Virus record (IMG/VR): IMGVR_UViG_3300033148_004729
Location: 1 to 60,437 of that record
Direction: 5' to 3' (one strand)
DNA from: a virus
DNA: 60,437 bases
The notes under the pieces were generated by a model. The model did no database searches and was not told where the DNA came from. It saw only the letters and a list, made by a program, of their open reading frames with translations. Of this stretch, positions 1 through 8,800 are shown piece by piece. Position 1 is the first letter of the stretch; each line of letters opens with the position of its first letter. Position numbers and translations under genes: made by a program.

Positions 1-3000
1 TTCAGCACGAGGGCTGTAAGTGCCCCGGCCGGCGTGGCCCTTCGGAATCGCTTCGGCAAGGAGCCCGTCAAGTACGTTCCCCTGTCGCAGTTTTTCACTT
101 CCAGGCAGCGCAAGGACGGCGAGGACGATGATGCCATTTATGGCAGGCGTGCTCGACCACGTAAAAAGAAGAAGGGCGCCAAGGCGTCTGAGGGCCCCCA
201 GGGGCCCAAGCAGCCGGACACGGACGATGAGACCCGCAGGACGAAGAAGAGTCCCACAGAGGCCGTAGAGGCTCAGGATGGGGTATTCCTGACCGAGCCG
301 CTCGTTGAGGGGAAGATTTGCTGGATGAAGGGATGTTCCAGCCCGGCCACGAAGCAGATTGTGTGGGCTGATGGTCGCGCCATCTTTCCCGTCTGCGATG
401 CCTGCGTCGAGGCCGGCAAGAAGTACCTCAAGAAGAAGAACGGAAAGTGGGCCGAGATCGTTGCTGTCCAGTCCATCAAGGAGGCTGGAAGTGGGCAACC
501 TGTTGCCCACCTCGACGAGTCGGCGGCGCACGTCAAGTCCATCGCCTTGATGCGGTGGCTCTCCAGAGCGGCCAAGGAGCTTCGAGCCGACCAGCATATC
601 TACGTCGTCGGCGGTGCGGTCAGAAACTTCGTCATCGACAAGCCCATCAAGGACGTCGATGTGGTGCTCGACGCCGTGGCCCTCGGGCGCGGGCGCGACT
701 CGGCGTGGTTCGCCAAGCAGCTTCAGAAGCGCATCGGCGCCAGGTCGAAACTGGCAACCAACCAGTACGGGGTGGCCATCCTGACCGTCTCGGGCGACTG
801 GGAGGTCGATGGTCACAACCTCAAGGGCGAGGTCATCGAGATCGCCAACGCCAGGAGCGAGAGCTACGGCGGCGAGGTCGGCAAGGGGTACAAGCCCTCG
901 GACGTGCAGGTGGCGCCCATCGAGAAGGACGTCAAGCGGCGGGAGTTCACGTTCAACTGCATGGGCGGTGACACCCTCATCCCGACCGAGATGGGTATCC
1001 TCCGGATTGACAAGATCGCCGACCGGACCGATGGGGATCGACAATCCATCGAACTTCGGGTCGCCGGGCAGGACGGTCCGGCTGTTGCCGCCGGGTGGCA
1101 GTATAGTGGTCATACCGACACGCTTCGGGTCAAGACTGAGTGGGGGCACACATTCACCTGTACCTATCATCACCCGGTCTTGGTGCTGCGGGGTCACGAG
1201 CACGAATGGGTTCAGGCTGATCAACTCGAAGATAGTGACTTGCTCTGTGTCCCAGTGCGTCAGATGGTGCGCCAGGCCCCGTTGACACTTGACTTGTCCG
1301 ATCCGGTGCCGCCGAAACATGGTCGCCTCAAGGAGATCCGGAAGCCAGAGGTGATGACCCCGGAGCTTGCCTACGTCCTCGGATGTCTTGTGGCCGAAGG
1401 GTCCAACACGGCGAAGAGGGTGTCGTTCAGTAATTCGGACAACGCTTTCATCGCTCGCTACGCCGAGTGCTTTCAGGCTACGTTTGGGTTTGCGCCATCG
1501 CGAAATCAAGTGGTTGCAGAGGGCGACGTCCGGGTGCTGGATGGTGTCGAGTTTCGAGCGACTCGTGACGGGTTCGACATTTACGCGGACAGTCGGACCC
1601 TGGTGGGTTGGTTCGATGAGCTTGGGTTGTACTGTGGTGGCGCATGGGGCGGGAAGTCAGCCTCTCATCACAAGATAGTGCCGTGGTCGATTCTGGAGGC
1701 TGACGAGAAGAGTCAGGCTGCGTTCCTGGCCGCTTACCTGGAGGGTGACGGGTCGATCAGGCCGGACTCGGGGCGCATCACTTACTGTTCCGTTTCGCCG
1801 CATATCCGTCAGCAATTACAGGTACTCCTGGGTGCCCATGGGATACTGAGCAAGGTCAAGGGTCGATTCGTCTACGTCAATGCCGTGGATTCGGCGAAGC
1901 TGTGGTCGAAGATCGAAGCGTGGATGGTTACCAAGCGGTTCGACTACGACGGCGTGAGCTTCAAGTCGCGCAATCGTTACGGCGTCCAAAATGAGCATCT
2001 GGCGGGGTGGTTGAAGGGGCGGCGCGTCAGCGTGGGAAACAACACCGGGGCATCCATCTTTCGAACCGACGATGGTGACGAGGTGTCGCTGGCCGGGATG
2101 ACCGAAGCTCTTCGGCGTCCAAAGCGAATCCTTCACGATTCCGTGGCTCGTGGGGACTACGACACGTTCATGGTGGGGCTCAAGATGGTCAGCCCGACCG
2201 AGTACGCCAAAGTTCAACGGCTCCTTGATCTGGAATACCAGTATGTCGAGGTGGCCTCCGTGGAGAACGCAGGACAGCAGGACGTGTACGACTTGTCCAT
2301 GCACGAGGGAGTCGAGCCAGCTTTTGTAGCCAACGGGGTAATCGTCCACAATACGCTCATGTGGCGGCTGGCCGACCTGGCCAAGGGCCCCGACAAGGCC
2401 GAGATCATCGATCTGGCCGGCTGCGGCCTGAAAGACCTCAAGGCCAGGACCATGAGGTGTCCGTCGGACCCGGACAAGACCTTCTCGGACGACCCCACAA
2501 GGATGCTTCGGGCTATCAAGTTCATGAACAAGTACGGGTTCAAGATCAGCCCGGACACCGAGGCGTCCATCCGGCGCAACGCCAGCAAGCTTCGTAACGC
2601 CCCCTCGGCGGCCATCGCGAAGCTTCTCGTCGACGTCATCTTGAAGGAGCCGCGGACAGCGAAGAAGGCTCTCGGCGAGATGAAGCGGCTCGGGCTCCTC
2701 GACGTGGTGGCGCAGATGGCCCAGGACGACGCATCGTTTCGGGCGACCTTGAGCGGCTGGGCCAACGACCAGCGGGTGGCGCTCCTCTTCCACCTGCTCG
2801 ACCTGGGGCTCCCTCTCAAGACGAAGCTCGGGGCCTTCGAGCCAGCCGAGCAGAAGCGTATCCGGGTCGTGACGGCCACGATGCCGGATGCCGAGGCCTC
2901 AGAATACCTGGCTGCGCTCAAACAGCCTGGTCGGGCGTGGAAGGACAAGCTCTTCTTCGCGGCCATGGCGGCCGACTTGGGCGCAACGGGGAAGGGCATC

Positions 3001-3702
3001 GGTAAATTGGCGCAGCGCGTCAATGGCATTGCCAGGGACGCCATGCTGTCGGACCCCAAGCTCGTGGGCTCGCCAGAGAAGCTCAAGCGCATCATCCGGG
3101 ACGCCATCAAGGACTCGGGAGCCCGTTTTGAGGCCAAGACCCGCAAGTGCGAGTTCTGCCAGAGCCCGGCGACCCACGCCGTGCGAGCCCAGCCGACCGG
3201 CCTTGACGTGTGCGACGAGCACCTGAAGAGGGCTAAGGCACGACTTCGTAAGATGGGGTTCAGGGACTCGCGGATCTCGTCGCATAGGATGGCCACGGTC
3301 TACGGCGAGAGTCGCGAGAGGAGCAACTGCGACTTTGGCAGTAGCGCCTACTACGAATTCGTCAAGAAGAACCAATGCTTTAGGACCAGGGAGTTCGAGG
3401 AGTTCGTCACCGACCACAACAAGGCCGGTCGAGACAGCGGTGAGCTTCAGGACATCGCCATGCACGAGGTCGAACGCCTGGCGCGGGAGTTTGCGAAGAA
3501 GGTCGAGGGCATGACGACCACGGCGAACATCGCCACAACGCCGGTTCCGGTCGGCGCCGGGGATGGCCGCAAGTTCCTCGACTTCGGTCCTGGTCATCCA
3601 TTCCATGGGCGCGATTTCGGTGAGCCGAAGAAGAAGCGGAAGCGGAAGAAGAAGCGCCAGGGCTTGTCGCAACGGCTCTCTTACCTGCTTACCATCCCGT
3701 AG
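1..3702 (+). CDS. tRNA nucleotidyltransferase / poly(A) polymerase-like protein with intein (5' partial)
   Basis: Adds nucleotides to RNA 3' ends by family inference (CCA-adding enzyme / bacterial poly(A) polymerase); after protein splicing it would act on host or phage RNA. Numbering from the GTG at 34, the head domain shows GGAVRN at about 193-198 and the metal-binding DVDVV at 207-211, then RREFTFN, which is interrupted by an intein and resumes with TLMWRLADLA, DDPTRMLRAIKFMNKYGF (neck). Two small Cys clusters share a C-x(2-4)-C-x-SPAT pattern: one near 96-140 before the head domain, one near 1040-1080 (CEFCQSPAT then VCDEH). The C-terminus is very basic (PKKKRKRKKKR). The frame is open to base 1 and no Shine-Dalgarno (SD) precedes the GTG at 34, so the true start is probably upstream of the window. 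Stop is TAG at 3700-3702. Enzyme class is confident; CCA versus poly(A) activity cannot be told. Confidence 0.85.
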   Translation, partial: FSTRAVSAPAGVALRNRFGKEPVKYVPLSQFFTSRQRKDGEDDDAIYGRRARPRKKKKGAKASEGPQGPKQPDTDDETRRTKKSPTEAVEAQDGVFLTEPLVEGKICWMKGCSSPATKQIVWADGRAIFPVCDACVEAGKKYLKKKNGKWAEIVAVQSIKEAGSGQPVAHLDESAAHVKSIALMRWLSRAAKELRADQHIYVVGGAVRNFVIDKPIKDVDVVLDAVALGRGRDSAWFAKQLQKRIGARSKLATNQYGVAILTVSGDWEVDGHNLKGEVIEIANARSESYGGEVGKGYKPSDVQVAPIEKDVKRREFTFNCMGGDTLIPTEMGILRIDKIADRTDGDRQSIELRVAGQDGPAVAAGWQYSGHTDTLRVKTEWGHTFTCTYHHPVLVLRGHEHEWVQADQLEDSDLLCVPVRQMVRQAPLTLDLSDPVPPKHGRLKEIRKPEVMTPELAYVLGCLVAEGSNTAKRVSFSNSDNAFIARYAECFQATFGFAPSRNQVVAEGDVRVLDGVEFRATRDGFDIYADSRTLVGWFDELGLYCGGAWGGKSASHHKIVPWSILEADEKSQAAFLAAYLEGDGSIRPDSGRITYCSVSPHIRQQLQVLLGAHGILSKVKGRFVYVNAVDSAKLWSKIEAWMVTKRFDYDGVSFKSRNRYGVQNEHLAGWLKGRRVSVGNNTGASIFRTDDGDEVSLAGMTEALRRPKRILHDSVARGDYDTFMVGLKMVSPTEYAKVQRLLDLEYQYVEVASVENAGQQDVYDLSMHEGVEPAFVANGVIVHNTLMWRLADLAKGPDKAEIIDLAGCGLKDLKARTMRCPSDPDKTFSDDPTRMLRAIKFMNKYGFKISPDTEASIRRNASKLRNAPSAAIAKLLVDVILKEPRTAKKALGEMKRLGLLDVVAQMAQDDASFRATLSGWANDQRVALLFHLLDLGLPLKTKLGAFEPAEQKRIRVVTATMPDAEASEYLAALKQPGRAWKDKLFFAAMAADLGATGKGIGKLAQRVNGIARDAMLSDPKLVGSPEKLKRIIRDAIKDSGARFEAKTRKCEFCQSPATHAVRAQPTGLDVCDEHLKRAKARLRKMGFRDSRISSHRMATVYGESRERSNCDFGSSAYYEFVKKNQCFRTREFEEFVTDHNKAGRDSGELQDIAMHEVERLAREFAKKVEGMTTTANIATTPVPVGAGDGRKFLDFGPGHPFHGRDFGEPKKKRKRKKKRQGLSQRLSYLLTIP
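491..510. repeat. palindrome copy 1
   Basis: GTGGGCAAC-CT-GTTGCCCAC, 9-bp arms, inside the nucleotidyltransferase gene (encodes QPVAH). Confidence 0.85.
958..2352 (+). mobile_element. LAGLIDADG intein inside the nucleotidyltransferase
   Basis: In-frame 465-residue insertion. It begins with Cys (CMGGDTLIP, block A), has a block B pattern TCTYHHPVLVL, two dodecapeptide LAGLIDADG motifs (YVLGCLVAEG near host residue 447 and AAYLEGDGSI near 567), and ends with FVANGVIVHN (blocks F/G, penultimate His and terminal Asn) followed by Thr as the +1 extein nucleophile. Removing it restores RREFTFN-TLMWRLADL, which matches the conserved RRDFTxNAL motif of class II nucleotidyltransferases. All splicing residues are present, so it is predicted active for splicing; both acidic endonuclease residues are also present. 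Base composition is visibly less GC-rich than the flanking extein, consistent with recent acquisition. Confidence 0.93.
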
Positions 3703-3803
3703 CAACTGCCAGATGTGAGTGGTAGTATTGCCTCCAACCTCGTGGTGAGGAGTGGTGCTCTTGTATTGTCAGGGGCATCGTAGAAGGAGGAGGAGAAGGA
3801 GAG

Positions 3804-4795
3804 ATGGACCAAATTACCCCTGAAGCTACCACCAGCACGGATGCTCCCACGCAAGCCCTTGGAACGTCGACGACAAGGCCAGGTCGTCACAGCAAGGCGG
3901 AATCCTCGATACGTCGGATGAGAGCTACAAGCCGGTCACCGAGGCTTCACCAGAGCGTGGAATCTATGGAATTGTTGGCGGGTACGTCGACGACAACGGC
4001 GTTCTGCACAACGAGGTCGAGCTTGAGGCCATGGGTGGTGACGAGGAAGACCTCCTCGGCAACGAGTCTGTTCCGTTCATGAAGCGGATGGATTCAATCA
4101 TGGCCTCCTGCACGAAGAGGATTGGCACCATCACGGACGCGGCCGGGATCCACCGGGCCATCCGGGAGATGCCATCGGGTTCGAAGACTCATCTCTTCAT
4201 ATGTCTGCGGATCACTTCTCATCACAAGACTCAGAAGGACGTGTACGAGATGGAAGTCCGCTGCCCGGACAAGATCCAGTGCGGCAAGATCGGGTACTAC
4301 AAGGTCAGCCTGCTCGACCTCGACCTCTTTCAGCCTGAGGATCCGACGGAGTTGGTCCACGAAATCGAGCTTCCGTACGCCGAGTGCAAGGCGAAGTGGA
4401 AGACGCTCACGGGCAAGGAGGACCACATCCTCACGCTCCTGACAGAAGCGAGCCAGCCCGAGCAGTTGAGTTTCGCCATCCTTGTGCGTCTGGTTGAGCT
4501 TGATGGTGAGCACGTCGAGCTTGCGATGACTGAATGCCTGTCCGGCGACGGCAAAAAGGTGAAGCTCAACAAAAAAGCCACCAACTTGCTGAGGAAGGTC
4601 AAGGCAATGAAGGCCGGAGACCGCGACTTGTTCCGTGGCGACTTCATGGACAAAGAGGCTGGAATCGAGACGGATATTGACGTGACGTGCTCCCATTGCA
4701 ACATGGACTTCATGGCACGGCTCAACGTGGCTCAGGAGGCGTTCTTTTTCCCTCAGGTAACCTCGCGGCGCTCGAAGAGGAGACGCTCTACTTGA
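3804..4795 (+). CDS. tail assembly chaperone / baseplate hub chaperone-like protein, first part (frame-disrupted)
   Basis: The ATG at 3804 follows a very strong SD (GAAGGAGGAGGAGAAGGAG). The reading frame starting there (MDQITPEATTSTDAPTQ) is lost after about 20 codons. Convincing coding sequence (GGILDTSDESYKPVT, GIYGIVGGYVDDNGVL) then continues one frame back and runs without any ATG/GTG/TTG before the ATG at 4031. The simplest repair is one extra C near 3857. The C-terminal part has CSHCNMDF followed by FFFP, the zinc-knuckle-like end seen in phage tail chaperones and T4 gp26-type proteins. Position just ahead of the tape measure gene supports a tail-assembly role. Without the frame repair the product would start at 4031 (254 residues). 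It is followed by a -1 frame extension (next entry). Confidence 0.7.
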
Positions 4796-4917
4796 TGGAT
4801 CGTCTTCACCTTGGCTATCGGGACGTCATGGAGATGCCCATCGGTCGGCGAAAGAGGTTCTGCGAGGAAATCGAGCACATAGATCGCGTGAGGTCGAAGA
4901 AGAAGCCTAAGAAGTAG
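4744..4917 (+). CDS. tail assembly chaperone -1 frame extension
   Basis: This segment has no start of its own. It is read by a -1 shift from the preceding frame at the sequence TTC TTT TTC CCT (4742-4753), giving FPSGNLAALEEETLYLMDR and then LHLGYRDVMEMPIGRRKRF. The motif with LGYRDVMEMPxxxR resembles the gpT-like second half of tail chaperones (aromatic, then LPxxxR). In many phages a chaperone G protein and a minority G-T fusion are made by exactly this kind of slip upstream of the tape measure gene. The alternative is a missing T in the T5 run. The first-frame product instead ends in a short basic tail at 4795. A GTG at 4687 could in principle start this frame but its first 20 codons do not look like protein. 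Confidence 0.6.
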   Translation, partial: LFPSGNLAALEEETLYLMDRLHLGYRDVMEMPIGRRKRFCEEIEHIDRVRSKKKPKK

Positions 4918-4954
4918 GTACGGCGGCATAGTGGGTGGCGGGGAGGTCGGGTAG

Positions 4955-5809
4955 ATGCCTGGCGGCGGGATGGGAAGGATGGGGGAGGTCGAGACGGGGG
5001 CCACGTTCGGGTCGTGGACCGTCCTTGACGTTTCCGGCGTCCAGCGCCGTGAAGCCTATTACGACTGCCGGTGCTCCTGCGGGACCGAAAAGCCTGTCGC
5101 TAAGTCGTCTCTCCTAAGTGGTGCGAGCACTCGATGCCGGCAGTGCTCCAACGCCAGCAACCAGAAGGCCACGGAAGCTCGTCGGCGGTCCATCAATCCG
5201 GGTGCGACCATCGGCTTGTGGACGGTCCTCGAAGAGGCCGAGGCACGGAGCGGCAACCTCTACATGCGGTGCCGGTGTGAGTGCGGGGCCGAGCACGAGG
5301 TGATGGCCTCGACACTGCGACGCGGAAAGTCGAAGAGTTGCGCGGCCTGCTCTCGGAAGATGAGCCGGAAGAAGAATCGCGAGATGACCTCGAAGCACGG
5401 CGGGGTCCAGGCTGAGTACCGAGCTTGGAGCCGAATGCGAGAGCGGTGCAGGAATCCCAACGAGAGGAGCTTCGAGCGGTACGGTGGCCGGGGCATCAAG
5501 GTCTGTGAGGAGTGGCAGGGCGAGGGTGGCTTCGAGCGGTTCATGGAACACATCGGACCTCGGCCGTCGGTCAAACACTCCCTGGAGCGCATCGACAACG
5601 ATGGCAACTACGAGTCCGGCAATGTGAAGTGGGCGACGAAGAAGGAGCAGCAGAGGAACACGAGACGAAATAGGCAGGTGACCATAGACGGGGTGACGAA
5701 GTGCGTGGCTGAATGGGCTGGAGAGTCCCAGGTTCCAGCCTCCATCATCTACAAAAGGTTGTATCGAGGATGGCCTCCTGAGAGGGCCGTATTCGAAGGG
5801 AGGATGTAG
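4955..5809 (+). CDS. HNH-type homing endonuclease with two zinc-ribbon DNA-binding repeats
   Basis: 284 residues. Residues about 20-70 and 80-130 are two copies of a zinc-ribbon module (each starts G-x-x-x-G-x-W-x-V-L, then C-x-C-x-C-G, then C-x-x-C). The rest is the phage HNH family signature: EYRAWSRMRERCRNP, YGGRGIKVCEEW, then SLERIDNDGNYESGNVKWAT. The gene sits between the tail chaperone and the tape measure gene, where it has no structural role, so it is read as an intergenic mobile endonuclease. Its first nine residues (MPGGGMGRM) are identical to those of the downstream tape measure protein but use different synonymous codons. Its last codons (GGG AGG ATG TAG) supply the SD of the tape measure gene. 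Start chosen at ATG 4955 behind GGGGAGG. Confidence 0.85.
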   Translation: MPGGGMGRMGEVETGATFGSWTVLDVSGVQRREAYYDCRCSCGTEKPVAKSSLLSGASTRCRQCSNASNQKATEARRRSINPGATIGLWTVLEEAEARSGNLYMRCRCECGAEHEVMASTLRRGKSKSCAACSRKMSRKKNREMTSKHGGVQAEYRAWSRMRERCRNPNERSFERYGGRGIKVCEEWQGEGGFERFMEHIGPRPSVKHSLERIDNDGNYESGNVKWATKKEQQRNTRRNRQVTIDGVTKCVAEWAGESQVPASIIYKRLYRGWPPERAVFEGRM

Positions 5810-8800
5810 ATGCCAGGGGGAGGAATGGGGCGCATGATGGGCTTTGGCTTCCTCTTTGGAGCCAAAGACGATGGTGCGGTCCGTATGACCGAGGACATCT
5901 CGGGCGGCATGGGTCGCATGGTCGATGCCACTGAGCGTGTTGGTCGTGAGTCTGCTGGCATTGGTCGTCTCGGCAACTTCATCAACGCCCTCAACCTTCG
6001 GCAGTTGTCTCGTGTTGGCGATGCCATGGAGAACCTCGCCAGCAGGGCTGGAGCCTTGGCAGGCGAGGTTTCTTCGACCTCGATGGAGTCCTTTGGGGCT
6101 GAGTACGCACAAACCTTCAGGGCGGCTACTGCGGGCATGGGTGAGTACGGGGCCGAGGTCGAGTCTGTCAGGGGTGAGATCGGGAGCCTCGCGTTCAACC
6201 TCGGCATCGGAGCCGACGAGATGTTGAGCTACGCCACCACGGTGGCGCGGAGCGGCATGAGCCTCGACGACTTCGGCATTGACATGAGGTCGGTCGCCGG
6301 TTCCATCCAGGCCAACATTCTCTCCGGCGAGCAGCTTGCCGGAGTCCTGACAGGTCTTGCGCGCGGGTATGATCTCGGGGCTGAAGGGGCTACGAGGATT
6401 CTCGACACCATCACGGCAGTCGGTGAGCAATTCGGTGTTGGGGCAGACGCGGCCAGGGCCCTTCCAGAGGTCATGCAGGCCGTTGACGCTGCTGCGGCAC
6501 GCTTCCCGTCCATCGGCGAGAATGTCGATGTTGCCGTTGAGTCCATCACACGACTCGGAATCGCCCAGCAGCGACGCCTTGGGGGCACCTTCCAGGAAGG
6601 CATTTCGTCGGCCATCAACGTCTTCAACGAGCTTGCCGGTACGCGGCGGGAGATGGAGGGCCTGTTCACGGGCTTGAATGATCAGTTCCCGGAGCTTGCT
6701 TCCGAGATTGCGAGGGCCACCGGCAACGTCAGCTTGAGTTTTGACGCCATCATGCAGGACCCGGCCAGGTTCGCTGGGACCATCGCCAGCATGTTCCGGA
6801 GCATGGACCAGGGGAGTCCGGCGGCGTCCAGGCTTCGGGCCGTCCTCGAACAGATGGGGCCTGAGTTCATGTTCCTCGTGCAGGGTGGCGAGGAGTCGGC
6901 TCAAGCTCTCGAAGCTGCCATGGGTTCTGTTGAGGGGGTCGAGGGGGCTTTCAACAGTATGAGTCGGTCTGCGGGTGGGGCGACTCGTACCTTCGCCGAG
7001 TCCATGGAGCTTGTTGAGGAGAGCTTCCGACACCGGCTCGACCGGATGGCGAGGCGCCACTACCCAAACTTCGAGCGTGACGTCCTTCAGCGACAACGGC
7101 GTGCCTACCAGATGATCGGCGATACCATCGCCAGCGTGGCCGGCAGGAGCGGTCCGGTAGGGATGCTCACGAGGTCGATGATTGCATTCCGCCGCGGTGG
7201 TTTCACCGGTCTCGTCGAGGGGTTGTCCAGGGAGACCCGTGGGATGGGGCGGCGATTCGTCGAGGCCGCTGGTGAGGCGAGTCCTGCTCTCGGGGCTATT
7301 GCTCAGGGGTTTGTCGGGCTTGGGGAGAGGGCTCGGGACGCCATGCCGTTCTTGGACGGCGCGGGTGAGATGATCTTTGACATGGCCGGGCAGGCGCTTC
7401 CGACTGCAACTGCGATGGGTGCCCTTGGCCTAAATTTCGAGACCGTTGGACGGGGAGCCCGTGGCGCCGCAAGTGGTATCGGCAGGGTTGTGATGGCCCT
7501 TGGTCCGCTTGCCATCGTTGTCGCTATCGCGGCAGGTGTCTACTTGCTGGTCAGGAATTTTGACCGGGTTCGGGCGTCGCTGTTGAGCGCCGGTGAGAGC
7601 ATCAGGGACTTCGGTGCCAACTTCCTCGATTGGGCAACCAACATTGACTGGGCGACCCTCGGTCAGCGCATTGTTGCTGGTATCGTGTCGATCTTCACGG
7701 GTGCTGGGTCGAGGCTCACAGGGATGGCCGAGGATGCCACCGGGGCCGTCTTGGACCCCGTGTGGGTGCAGATGGGCAGGAACATCCGAGACGGCATCAG
7801 AGACGTCTTCCTTGGCATCATGCACGCCGTTCCAGGGTTGGCCAGAGGCATCTGGACTGGCATCCAAAATCTGTTCTCGGACCCCGAGGCGTTGCGCCAG
7901 GCCATCACGGACAACATCGCATCCATAGGCGAGTTCCTCGGGCCGGCGTTTGAGAGTGCTTTCAGCACACTCGGTGACATCGGTGGGAGGATCTGGGGGT
8001 TCCTCTTCGAGAGGTTCAACATCGGGCCCATCACTGAGGCCATCCAGCAGGGAGACTGGGGTCGAGCCATCTTCGAAGGCATCATCGGCGCGACCGGCGC
8101 TGGTTTTGTCAGGCGGATCTGGGCGCATCTCTTCGGCGAGGAGGCTGTCTCCGAGGGTCTCAGCGGCATTGCAGGGGTCTTCGGCGAGATAGGCACTGGC
8201 ATCTGGGACTCCATGACGACTTGGGTGGAGCTTGCGAGGCCCATCTGGAACGAGTTCATGGGTGCCTTCAGCGAAATCCAAGGTGTCTTCGAGGAGTTGT
8301 GGAGAGACACCATTCAACCGTTGTTTGGCGAGATTTACAACGAGATCGTGCCGTTCATCGAGGAGCTTTTCGGTATTCAGATTGCCGTTGGTGGCGTTGG
8401 TGAAGGGTTCGAGGGTGTACAGGGTGCGGTGAGGGGCTTCTTCGAGAACGTCCAGCGAGGGTGGCGGGTCATGCAGCCCTTCATTATGGAGTTCGTCCGG
8501 AGGATGTTGCCGCGAATCGTTGAAGGTGTAAGGAACTGGGCACGAGGTGTCAGGGTCGTCATCGGGGTGATGCGGAGGGTCTGGCGTGTGGTGGGACCTG
8601 TTTTGCTCAACATCGTGCGCGGGTTCCGCGTGATGATTGAAACTGCTTGGGAGTTTTGGCAGGAGACCTTGAGGCCTGTCCTTCAGCGTATTTTCCGTAC
8701 ATTCCGGCGTGTCTTTGTGCGGTATATTCTTCCGACGGTTCGTCGGGTGTTTACGACTCTCGGTAGAGTCATCAGAGTGTGGTGGCGCCGTCGGGTGAGG

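Noticed and set aside
5114-7096. 660-codon minus-strand frame
   Set aside because: Spans the endonuclease and the tape measure start in antisense; composition typical of a shadow.
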